Below, piece after piece: positions 24,401 to 36,400 of a stretch of 64,000 bases of DNA. The DNA is taken from the NCBI RefSeq assembly GCF_000003195.3, contig NC_012875.2:15100387-15164386 (forward strand), given 5' to 3'. The notes beneath the pieces are model-generated. The model saw only the letters and a list, made by a program, of their open reading frames with translations, had not been told where the DNA came from and did no database searches. Both the position numbers and the translations under genes were made by a program. Numbering within the stretch: the stretch's first letter is position 1; each line of letters begins with the position of its first letter. This stretch comes from Sorghum bicolor (Eukaryota > Streptophyta > Magnoliopsida > Poales > Poaceae).

Positions 24401-27400
24401 AAATCGAGCTCCTAGAGACGCTAAGAATCACGGAGGCGAGGACCAATACCAACTACGAGAACCGTGCTGAGATCCTAAACACGACAAAAGTCAGAATCAA
24501 GAATAACACGACAACCATGATCAGTGTGCTGGCCTACAGAAATAAGTTGCATGGTCAAATCAGGAACATAAGAAACATTGGGAACATAAAATGAAGAAGA
24601 TGAAAGAGTGCCACGACCAACAACCAAAAGAGGTGAGCCATTAACAGTTTGAATAGTGAGAGGAATGAAAGGAGAGCAAATAGAAGACGGGTATTATCCG
24701 GCGTCACATCAAAAGAAGCACCAGAGTCAAGAATCCATGACAAGATACCTGAAGAGGATGGTGGTCTCTCAATAGAAGACTGATAAGTAGTAGCAGAGAG
24801 AGTGCTGGGGCAGGAGTGACAGAACCAGCAGCTCCAGGAAGTTCCAGTAGGACGACGAAGTAACATGAGTATCTCCTGATGTGTATCAGGATGCTGAGAC
24901 TGAGCCTCTAAGGGACACCCACCTCGGCGACTGAGCTTGTCACTTCTTACAACAATGATCCTCATCATGTCCTTCTCTGTCACAATGATTACAATAAAGG
25001 CCACCTGAACTGCAAGTCTCAGAGCCGCCAAAGGCCACTGAACCAGGCACTTTAGCAGAACCAAGAATTCTAGACCGAGCAGTCAGGACTGAGGACGCCG
25101 ACTGAAGTAGACCAGCAGAATGAAGATGAGTCCCCTCATTACAAACAGCAGCAAGAGCCTCCATCAAGGACACACACGGCTCACGAGCAAGTAACTGAGC
25201 ACGAAGAGGCTCAAACTTGGCACGCAGACGAGTCAGGAAGTCATAGGTGCGACGAAGCTCAAGGTGGCTGTTGACAACCAAAGTTGTCCATTTTGTGAAG
25301 CTGTCAAAATGTGGAACGGACTTCACCATTGTGTTCCTCTCATTGAAATGATCAAAAAAACATATATGAAACGTCTAATTTGGAGTCCGAATGAAGGAGT
25401 TATGCCCCAGAGAAGATGCTCCATTGTCTGGAGTTTCGGCGCGAGTCGGGAGTTCTGGCCTGAGTCAGGAGTTCCAGCTCGGGTCGGGAGTTCCGGTCCG
25501 AGTCAAAACTTCCGGCAGACCTAATAAAAAGTGCTATTCGGCTCTGGCCTTCTGGATTACGATCTGAACTGTTCTGAACTCGTGGGAAACTTGGAAAATA
25601 AGACTTAGAGAGGTTTACTACTGCGATAAGACCATCCCCCTCTGTATATGTGAGAAGATCATAGACGATTGAGTTCCCATCTATCCAATTGACAAAACAC
25701 AAACCAATCTACTCCTTTTACCCCTTTCCTCCTCTCCTCCAACCTCCATGTTGTTCATCCCTTGATCTGACGACCAAGGATGACGCCCTAGGCTTGCCGG
25801 CCGACCTAGGGCAACCCACCGACGTCCTTGCCCTGACGGGTCCCTCCCGAGCGAGAGCTTTGCCGGTTTATTTGCTAGTTTGCCTGAAAACTAGTCGGTT
25901 CTTCGTCACGTAAGTACGTTGGGTTTCCTTTGGTGGTTTGCTTATAAACCTCTCTGTTCTTCACCGCGAAAGCGTGACATCCTCGCTGTGTTCTTCGGTC
26001 CGTAGAGGCCCGGGCGTCCAATGCCCTTTCTCGTGTGTGATTCGGACCACATCCAACATCAACACACTTTTTACCGACTCCGCTAGGGAAGAATTTGCTT
26101 CGGCTCAATTTTGTAGTCGATTCTTCTTACCCTAGCCCTATTCCTCGCAAATCAATCTTCTTGAGCTCGCCATTGCCGTTCAATCTGGCCCAAAAGGCCG
26201 ATTCGATCTGGTTTTTGACCCCTTGTGATCTCGTTTGAAATTTTGCAACAAGTTGCGCTGCTTATTGGAAAATTCAACAAGACGGTCAAGCTCTAAATCA
26301 TAGAGTACCAAGGTCGTTCATCACAAAACTACTCCAATTACGCTGAGGTACGACTTGCAAATACATCTTATGATTCTAGTGGTTATTTTGCAAGTTCCAT
26401 GAACTCTCATGTTGATGTTGTAGTCATAATCATACTAGATATGTTGCATCAGCTAATATTTTTGATAATGCACCTCATCATACACATCATAATTTTGAAT
26501 ATTGTGGTCAAGAGCCGATGTCAATTGTAAATTCTTTGAATTTTGATACTACTAGCAACAAACATGTAAATCCTGGTTTATCGGCTATAAGTTCACAATA
26601 TGTGGTTTCACCACAAGACATGCCGATGAACAAAAAAAATTGGCTATGACAATGCTAATTATTTAGCCAATTGCTATCAGAATTCAGCACCATATGCCAA
26701 TGCTCCTATTAATAATTCGACTTCATATGTTACTCTTAACTCAAATCGAATTAATGAAAATTCAGCAAAGTGTGTGGTAATACTCATGATTCGGCTTCAT
26801 ATGTTGCTCCTAACTCCAGCCGAATCAATGAAAGGTGGGTAAATAGTCATACTCATGATTCAACTTCATATGTTGCTAGTAACTCAAACCAAATCAATGA
26901 GAACTTAGCACGGTATTCTCAACCAGACTTTGATTTAAAAAATTGAATGCTAGAATTTGGAAGAATGCTTGAGAAGCAAAACAAAGATCTTATAAATAAA
27001 TACTTCGAGAGTACTAGCAGGAGGCCGATCATATCTAAGTCATCGGCCATGAGTATGAAAAAAGAAGCTATTCCTTCCAAATCAATCATATCTCAAAGAA
27101 CAAGTCTTGCTACAAAAAAGCATGAGAAGCATAAGAAAACAACTAGACTTGATTTTTCATCAGCCCAAGGGGTTATACATTTATCTAATGATTACCACAA
27201 CATTCACAGAGAATTGGAGATCAAGCACCTACAAGCAACAAAGGAGGGCTGCATGGCTTTTCAGAATCGACTAAACCGACTCCTGTCTGCTCTAAGTCCG
27301 CTAAACTGACTCCCCAGTCGGCTAAGCCAACTACCTCTGCCATCTGCCATAAGTCAGCTAGGCTGACTCCCCAGTCGGCCAAGCCAACTACCCAAGCTAG

Positions 27401-30400
27401 TGCCCTGGTCGGCCTAGCCGACTTTCTCGGCTCCAGCAGCCATTGATGCATCATTGGGTGATTTGGCACCTATTGTTGATCATTCTCTGGAGATAAAGAG
27501 CAACAACACTCAAATCAAGGACGTGCACTGCTCTAGCATGATCAACATGGTAGAAAATACAAATATTGTCCAATGTATACATCGCCCTTAGTCGTTGAGT
27601 AGCCGGTCAGGTAGATATGGTTGTTCAATTTTGTTTGTTTTAAATGTTTTCAGGTTCATGCATCATTATGTTGACAACCAAAATTGTCCATTTTGTGAAG
27701 TTGTCAAAATGTGGAACGGACTTCGCCATTGCGTTCCTCTCGTTGAGAGGATCAAAAAACATATATGAAACGTCTAATTTACACCCCTGAGAAAATGCTC
27801 CGTTGTCGGGAGTTCAGCTCTCGAGTTAGGAGTACCGGCCCGAGTCGGGAGTTTCGGCCTAAGTCAGAACTTCCGACAGACTAAATAAAAGGGGTTGTTC
27901 GGATCTGGCCTTCTGGATTCCGATCTAAAATGTTCCTAACTCGCGGAAAACTTGAAAAATAAGACTTAGAGGTTTTCTATTGGGATAAGACCACCTACCT
28001 CCATATATATAAGAGGATCATGGCCGATTGAATTCCTATCTATCCAATCGACAAAACACAAACATTTACCCCTTTTCTCCTCTTCTCCAACCTCCATGTT
28101 GTTCATCCCTTGATCCACGACCAAGGAAGGCACCCTAGGCTTGCCGACCGACCTAGGGCGACCCACCGACATCCTTGCCCTGACGGGGTCCCTCCGAGAT
28201 GAGAGCTTCGACGGTTTCTTTGCTAGTTTGCCTGAAAACTAGCTGGTTCTTTGTCACGCAAGCACGTTGGTTATCCTTTGAAGGTTTGCTTGTAAACCTC
28301 TTCGTTCCTCACCACGAAAGAGTAAGATCTCGCTGCGTTCTTCGGTCTGTGGCTGCCCGGGTGTCTAATGCCCTTTCTGGTGTGTGATTCAGACCATATC
28401 CGACGTCAACAATAGCTTTGTTGCTTCCTGTAGGAATCACAAGTGTCCGGGGGCAACTAAGGACTAAGAGCATCAAGCTCATGCCATACTACAGATAGCT
28501 GCCGAAAGAATCGTCAAGTGAACTGTCACCATGCTGCTGTAACAATTGCTCTTGATGTAAGGCAACAATATAAGTGGACTGACTAGAGGGCTTATAGTGT
28601 TGGCGAAGGAAGGCCCACATCTAAGAAGCATGATCAAGTCGAATAACCTCTCCAGCCAGATGCGGTTGCATACTAGCAACAAGAACAGCCCCAGCATGAG
28701 CATCTTCATCCAACCAAGTCCAATATGCCCGAAAATGAGATATATAAGAGGCCATATCATCATCATAAGCTTCACACAACTTCTTTTGTTCATCTTCAGA
28801 TGTTCCTAGGCTGCACTGGACGAGCAGAGCAAGCACAGATGGTCAAGGTATCACCACTGAGAAACTCCCAAAGCCGGAGACCACGCATATGCCACCGCAT
28901 ATGTGGAACCCAGTCATGATAATTTCTGCCATTGAAAATCACTGGACAACGTGGGATTTGAACACCACCAGAGGGAGGAACAGGAGTTGCCATCTTTTTT
29001 TTTTACCAAACTCAGAAAGAAACAGAACAGAGCACTCTGAAACAAAGCACGCAGCATGTGCTGCAGCAGAAGGGCCACGAGCGGATGCTGGCAGCGCTGC
29101 ACCCGGCAGCTGGGCTGTACGGCCGTTCCCGCCGGTGGACCACGAAAGCAGCAGGGCCACGCCCGCGGTGAGTTTGCGATGGCGTGACCGCAACCAGTCG
29201 CGGCAGGGCTCGCGACGCAGCAGAGCAGCAGAAGAGCGCAATGGATGAGCGCGCGAGGAAAGGAGCGAGATAAACCCTAACCCTAGAACCTAGGCTCTGG
29301 ATACCATGTTAGGAGAAGTGAAGCTCGATCTATTCCAGGGGACAACCGTCCAAACATGTACATGAGCCGGGCATATATGGATCTAGGCCTTACACAAAGA
29401 GGAAATCATGCTATACAACATATACATCTAACAGATATATCACACAAGAATCATTAATCTAAAAAAACACAACAGTAAGTTTAAGAGCAAAACAGCAATA
29501 GTACCTTGGCTAGAAGGTACATTGTACCAGCATACTCTGGGTGACCAATCCCCATAACACGTCCTTCTATCTACAGATGGCAATTAATTAAGGATAAATT
29601 GCATACTTCAAAGAAGGGAATCACGAGCATATTTACATTCCCATTGTTTTGCTATCATGCTTTGATGCTTTCACTGAATGGGTACAGGTGTAGGCAGCAC
29701 AGTGACAAAAGATGAAAGATAACATATAGTCATATAGTTCTGATAGATTGTATGTAGCCTATATGTATTCGATCAATCAAAAATGGACAATTATAAGTAT
29801 GGTCAAGTAGGATGATCATAACTCAAATATTGTAATTGTGGAGCATCATATTGGCATCAATTTATGACACAGAGGTACAAAATTTTGAGAATAAATGTTA
29901 AACATAAATAAGCAAGAGCACAAAAGGTTGAGGTGTGGTACCTTCAAAGCACGCTGCAAAGGGGGGAAGACAACAGAGACAGAAAAGGGTATAAGAAGTA
30001 AGCTCAAAACTTCGAATGAAAAAATAAGTGCGGAAAGCATAGCAGAAGTTGACACAAAAGGTACAATGAATGTTTTGAGGCTGTGAGTGTGTGTGTTTGT
30101 GGGGTTTTGCCTCCGTATGGGTTTAGCCCCTGTAAGACTTTTTCTCTTATTCTATTAATATAATGATACGCAGCTCTCCTGCGTGTTCGATAAAAAAAAA
30201 GGTACAATGAAAACAGTTCATTTAGCCTTTCACAACTTCGTGAGGAAAATATAATGTGGGTCTCCCCTACAGTGACTTTGTTACTAAATTTTATTCTTTG
30301 TGTATCATGATAATGATGCATATAGTCAGGACTAGCATGGCTCAAACAATAAGTTACATACAAAAATGTCCATTCAAATATTTCGTACACTCACCTGCAG

Positions 30401-33400
30401 CTTAAACAGAGTATTAGCATGGAAAATTTTGCATAGATTTACAAATTTCATAGTTTATAATTTATATGCCTGATTCCCATCAAAGGTATCAGATATTGCC
30501 ATTTCTACAAACTATCGCCTGCAATCTGTTTAGAGTGTGTTTGGTTGCCTGCATTAGTGCCTAGCCAGGCTTACGGAATGCAACTTGGGCCTGTTTGGAT
30601 GACTGGATGGCCTGTTAGCCAGGCTCCAGCAAGCCCAAATCGAACGATTTGGGTGGCTTCCTGGAAACGACCGATTTGGCCGTTCCCCGCAAGCCTGGCT
30701 CCGTCTCGTGTCATACCCCGCGCTCCACTCACCTCCGCCGGATGCCTCGTGCACCTCGCTTCCCTCACCTCCACTTCCCGACTCGGACTTGGCTGGCGCC
30801 CTCGCTGCCTCCAGGCGACGGCCCCGGCGGCCCCATACGCCATCCCTCCCCTCACCTCCGCTCGCCATCCCGTGTTGGCAGCGAGCTCCCTCCGTTCGTC
30901 CGTCCTTCGTCCTTGGGTCTGTGGCAGCCGTCCTCGGATCCACGCCTCCACGGGAACAAAGACGGCGGCGATGAGGAAGGGCGTCGCGGTTTGCACCGGA
31001 TCGGCTCCCGAGCGGCGACGGATGGCGCCCCTGGAGCCCCCACGGCGACGCCTACGATGCTGCTTGCAGGGCCCCCGGCCATGGACGCCATGCCCTCGGA
31101 GCGGCGGCAGGCGTGCGACCAGAGCAACTTCGTCTTCATCCTCGGCCATGCCCTCCCAGGCGCGGCGAGACGAAGACCCCCGTTCCATGGCGCGGTCACC
31201 GAAGCTGAGATGCGGAGCAGGGGACGGAGCGAGGGGAGAGGTGGGCTGGGGATGGTGGGGCTGCGTTGAGTGGCGGGCGCCGGGGAGCCCGGCGGCCGGT
31301 GCTGGTGGACGCCGGGGCCGGGTGGCCGCCGGCGGTGGGACGGGGGGACTAGCTCCTCAGGCTCAGCTCAGCTTTTTTCTTGCTCGTCCTTCGTCTCCAA
31401 CCCCGACGACCTAGGCCACGGCCTGCTCGTCCACCATGCCCACAACATGTTCGACTAAAGTTCTAGAAGATGGTAAAATTACCGGATGAATTTAGATGTG
31501 AGTCTATTCAAACTAAACCAGACAACCCAACACACCGACTCTTAGCCAAGCTTAGCTAGTACAGGCAACCAAACATGTGCTACTTGGATTAGTTAAAGCT
31601 AGCCAGAGCTAGCCTGTCTTAGTTTTGCTAGCCAGGCTTATCTAAGAAACGAACCAAACACACCCTTAATGATATTTGTTAGAGTATGTGTAATGCAGGC
31701 CCATGTGGCTAGGCCCATGTATGGCAACTATATTGCCACCCTGGTTAGGGTTGGCCCAAGTAATGAAACCCTAATTCTAACATGGTATCAAATAGGGCTC
31801 TGCTCCCTCCTCCAGCCCCAGTCGCCGCCTGCCTCTAGCCGGCCGGCCGGCACGCCGCCAGCCATGGCTGGCCGCCCTCCTCATGCTAGGCCCAGATAAC
31901 TGCTGCAGCCGCCCGTCCGCCCGCGCCTGAAGCCACACTCGTGCGGGGCGCGCTCGCGCCGGACCCGCTCGCGCAGGGCACGCCCGCGTCTGGTGCCGAG
32001 CTCGCGCGGGTGGCTACGCCTGCGTGTCCGCAGGGCGCCATGCCTGGGGCTCGCCCGCCCGGCCAGCACGCAGCCACGCCCACCATCAGTCAGCTCGGTC
32101 CGCAGGGGCCGCCCGCTGCTGTCGCCGCCATGGCTGTGGGTGCGGGCAACGAAATTGGTGCCCTGCCTGCGGCAGAGGTCGCCGTTGCGGACGTCGCAGG
32201 TGCCCTGTCTGGCGCCGATGCCGCAGCCATGGCTGCAGGACCCGCTGCCGCCATGGCAGCCGGGCATCGCCCACGACGCTCTCCTACGCACCTCGATCTT
32301 CCCCGCCACACCTCCGCCATCCACTTCACACCACGCAGCAGCGCCCAACCCCGACCTCGCCGCCGCCCTTGTTGCTGCCTGGGCCGCTGCTGCGGAGGGC
32401 CTGGTACGCGTACGTGAGGCCACCATCGCCTGGGAGCACGAGCGAGATGCGGCCGATGCCTGCCAGATCGCCGACGCGGAGCACCTCCTCGGCCTCCGTG
32501 CCTCAGCCGAGGTCAGGACCACGTCCGCTGGATCGGCCGATCCCCGCGTGTCCCGCCGCGGTTCTTTGGCACGATCCGGCCGACCCGCTCGTGACGTAGC
32601 TCCACTACCAGGCCGGGGGTGTCCAGAACATCCGGCTCCCTGTCCCGGTCGTCCTCGAGCCGGGTCGCCTTTCTACGCCCGGTGGCGGGACCTGGTCCTC
32701 CTCACGCTCCGCCGCTACGCCCTCGACGACCACGTCCTCAACGACGTTTCGATCGCGGTCCAGACCCCCGCGTGGTTGCGCCTCGACAGCATCGTCCTCT
32801 CCTGGATCCTCGGGACGATCTCCCTCGACCTCCACAACCTCATCTGCAACACTCCGCACGCTCGAGGGGCCTGGCTGGCGCTCGAGGGCCAGTTTCTGGG
32901 CAACGCCGACGCCCGGGCTCTGCGACTCGACGCGAGCTTCCATACCTTCGTCCAGGGCAACATCTCTGTCAGCGAGTTCTGCCGCCAGATAAAGGGCATG
33001 GCAGACTCTCTCGGCGACCTTGGCGGGCCCGTGAAGGACCGTATCTTTGGTCCTCAACGTCCTCTGCGAGCTCAGTGACCGCTACTCCTACCTCCGGTCA
33101 TGGATCACCCGGCAGCGACCCTTCCCCACCTTCCTGCAGGTCCGTGACGACCTTGTCATGGAGCTTACTCAGGGCCTCCAGCCTAGGTCCACCTCCACGT
33201 CGAGGTCCTTGTCCTCCTTGACTGCTCTCGCAGCTACTCCTCCGTCCCGTCCGGCCCCGCCACCACAGTCGTCACTTCTTGGTCCTCTCCCCCCCGGGCC
33301 GAGCGGGGGTGGGGGGGTCGTGGCGGCCGCCCTCGCCGTGGCTGGGGACGTGGTGCGGGTCGTGGGGGCAACACGGCGCTGCCACCTCCACGGGGTGCAC

Positions 33401-36400
33401 CCTGGCCATCCTTCCACAACCCATGGTCAGGGCGCATCTCCATGTGGCCATTCCAGGCTCCCGGTGGTGAGCCTCGCCCACCGGCGGCCATGCTCACTGG
33501 TGCTTCCCCAGGATTTCCCTCAGCGACCCCATGGGCGGCACCTCCCGCATCTACGTGGCCCGGGCCTACCGGTTGGGACCAGGCGGCCTTGGCCAACTCC
33601 TTCAGCGCCATGGCCTGACACCTCCTGTTGGGCCGGAGTGGGTCGTCGATTCTAGGGCTACTTACCACACCACTCCTAACCCTGGTATACTTTCTTCTGT
33701 TCACCCTCCGTCTTCCTCTCTTCCTTCGTCCATTATGGTCGCCAATGGGTCGTGTCTTCCTGTCAGATCTGTGGGTGCCGCAAGCCCCCATGGCTCCTTT
33801 CGTCTTCCTGATGTTCTTGTTGCACCTTCTATGGTTCACAACCTTCTCTCAATTCGTCGTTTTACAGCTAACAATTCTTGTTCTGTGGAATTTGACTCTT
33901 CTGGTCTTACTGTGAAGGATTTGGCTTCCCGGCGTCCTCTGCTTCGATGTGACAGTACGAGCCCCCTTTACACTCTTCACTTTCTGGCATCTGCCTCACC
34001 TTCTTCGCCTGTTTTGTCAGCTGCCTTCGCCACTACTACTTCCACTACTTGGCACCGGCGCCTCGGCCATCCTGGACGTGATGCCCTGGTGCAGCTTAGT
34101 CGTAGTTCCGATATTCGATGTACTCGGGCTCACGATGAGCATTTGTGTCATGCGTGCCAACTGGACCGTCATGTTCATCTTCCTTTTCATAGTTGTTCTC
34201 ATGCGGCCCGCATTTTTGACCTTGTACATTGCGACTTATGGACATCTCTCGTCATCAGTATTTCAAGATACAAATACTATCTTGAGGTGGTTGATGATTA
34301 TTCGCATTATTCCTGGACTTTTCCTTTACGTGCGAAGTCTGATGCTTTCCCCGCGCTCCTCCACTTTTTCGCTTGGGTGTCCACACAGTTCAGCCTCACC
34401 GTCAAGGTTGTCCAGTGTGACAATGGTCGAGAGTTCGATAACTCCACTTCTCGTGCCTTCTTTCTCTCTCACGGTGTCCAGTTGCGCATGTCTTGCCCGT
34501 ATACCTCCTCTCAGAAAACGGCAAGGCTGAGCGCATGATTCGCGCCACCAACGACACCGTGCGCACTCTTCTACTTCAGGCCTCGCTTCCTGCTCGCTTC
34601 TGGGCTGAGAGCTTGCACACCTCCACCTACCTCGTTAACCGCCTTACTTTCACTGCCTGCCCAGCTCCCATACCACACCACGCTCTCTTCGGTACCCCTC
34701 CTCGCTACGATCACCTTTGAGTCTTTGGGTGTGCGTGTTACCCGAACACCACCGCCACGGCTCCTCACAAGCTGGCTCCACGTTCGACTCTCTATGTCTT
34801 CCTTGTGTACTCCCCGGATCACAAGGGGTACCGATGCTATGACCTTACCTCTTGTCGAGTCCTCATTTCTCGCCATGTGGTGTTCGATGAGCCTGTTTTT
34901 CCTTTTTCCACCACCACCACTCCCGCTTCCACCTCGAAGCTTGACCTCTCCTCTGTGTTTCCCACTGACTCGATGGTCAAGCCACCTTTGTCGGTGTTTC
35001 CTGCAGGTACTGCTACGCTGTGCCACAGCTCGCCGGTCCCCCGTGACACCCCAGGGCCGGTACCCTGCCCGGGCCTCAAGGGGTCACCTTCCGGACCGGT
35101 CCCTGCGCACGACACGGGTCCGACTCCGGCCCCTCCGGCACGCTTCATCCAGCCGGTACGCGTCTACCAGCGACATGTCCGGCTGGAGCCGCTATCGCCG
35201 TCGGCACAGGTGGTGGCCCCCTCATCGCCAGGGTCGCCTACGCCACCGGCGGGGTCTTCCCCGCCGGCGACACCGACATCGCCGCCGAGGCCCCCAGTTG
35301 CTCATGTCGCGATGCCGGTGTACCACTCACCGCTTCTTCACCGACACCCGCGTCATGTTCACCCTATGGTGACGCAACAGGCGGCTGGTACACTGCTGCC
35401 TCGGGCTCTTACGACGATGCCCAGGGACTCGGAGGTCTCCCCGGTATCCTCTTCCGTCCGCGAGGCTTTGCTAGACCCTCATTGGCGACGCGCGATGGAA
35501 GAGGAGTACGCGGCGCTCCTCGCCAACCAGACGTGGGATCTCGTGCCCCGTCCGCCGAGCTCCAGCATCGTCACCAGCAAGTGGATCTGGACTCACAAGC
35601 GCCGGGCTGACGGCACTCTCGAGCGATACAAGGCTCGCTGGGTTCTCCAGGGCTTCACTCAGCGCCCCGGTGTCGACTACGACGAGACTTTCAGCCCAGT
35701 GGTGAAGTCGGCTACCATCCACACGGTCCTCTCGCTGGCTCTCTCACGGGTGGCCCGTGCATCAGCTGGACGTTAAGAATGCCTTCCTGCATGGCGTTCT
35801 CACTGAGACAGTCTACTGCAGCTAACCGACGGGGTTTGTTGACTCTTCTCGTCCCGACATGGTGTGTCGGCTCAACAAATCTCTCTACGGCCTCAAGCAG
35901 GCCCCCCGGGGTTTGTGGAGGCCAAGTCAGACACTTCTCTGTTCATCTCTCACTAGCGCTGAGACTGCGTACCTGCTGCTCTATGTTGATGACATTGTCC
36001 TCACAGCCTCCAGTGACTCCCTCCTTCGTCGAATCATGCCTCACTTCAGCAAGAGCTTGCTATAAAGGATCTAGGTCGGCTCCACCACTTCCTCGGGGTC
36101 ACTGTTGAGCCTCATCCTGCCGAGTTACTCCTTCACCAGCGGCAGTACACTCTTGATATGCTCCACTCCGGTTAACACACAGGGCAAGCTATCAGAGGCT
36201 AAGGGTACCCCAGTGACAGATCCCACTACATATCGAAGTCTTGCCGGTGCACTTCAGTACCTCACCTTCACCCGGCCTGACATCACCTATGCAGTTCAGC
36301 AGATGTCTCCATATGCATGATCCCCGGGAGCCATACCTCACCACTCTCAAGCGGATCCTTCGCTACCTCCGTGGCACCGTCGACTTCGGTCTCCTTCACC

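Larger units (their letters stand above)
25269..28411 (+). mobile_element. Non-autonomous LTR element G
   Basis: Two related blocks of 796 bp (25269-26064) and 743 bp (27669-28411), both starting TGTTGACAACCAA and ending TCAACA, enclose 1.6 kb with no retroviral-type gene. ACTCCGCTAGGGAA just after the first block looks like a primer site of gypsy-type elements, giving plus orientation. Flanks GTGGC and ATAGC differ by two transitions and may be an aged duplication. It interrupts gag of F. Confidence 0.72.
24111..29433 (-). mobile_element. copia F (minus), 3' truncated, split by element G
   Basis: 5' LTR (29433-29307), primer site TGGTATCCAGAGCC, gag from ATG 28993, interruption by G (28411-25269), gag end with zinc knuckle (25268-24940), protease (24800-24600), pre-integrase and integrase zinc region (24402-24111). 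It is joined tail-to-tail to D, losing the integrase core, RT and RNase H. Confidence 0.78.

Noticed and set aside
30360..30400. GCTGCAG|GTGAGT donor on the minus strand in intron 6
   Set aside because: No acceptor-bounded, protein-like exon lies upstream of it; treated as a chance donor.
30571..31199. ORFs of 115-206 codons in the PIF-like copy 1
   Set aside because: They are open in several frames on both strands because of GC content, and no family is recognised. Mentioned only as possible cargo.
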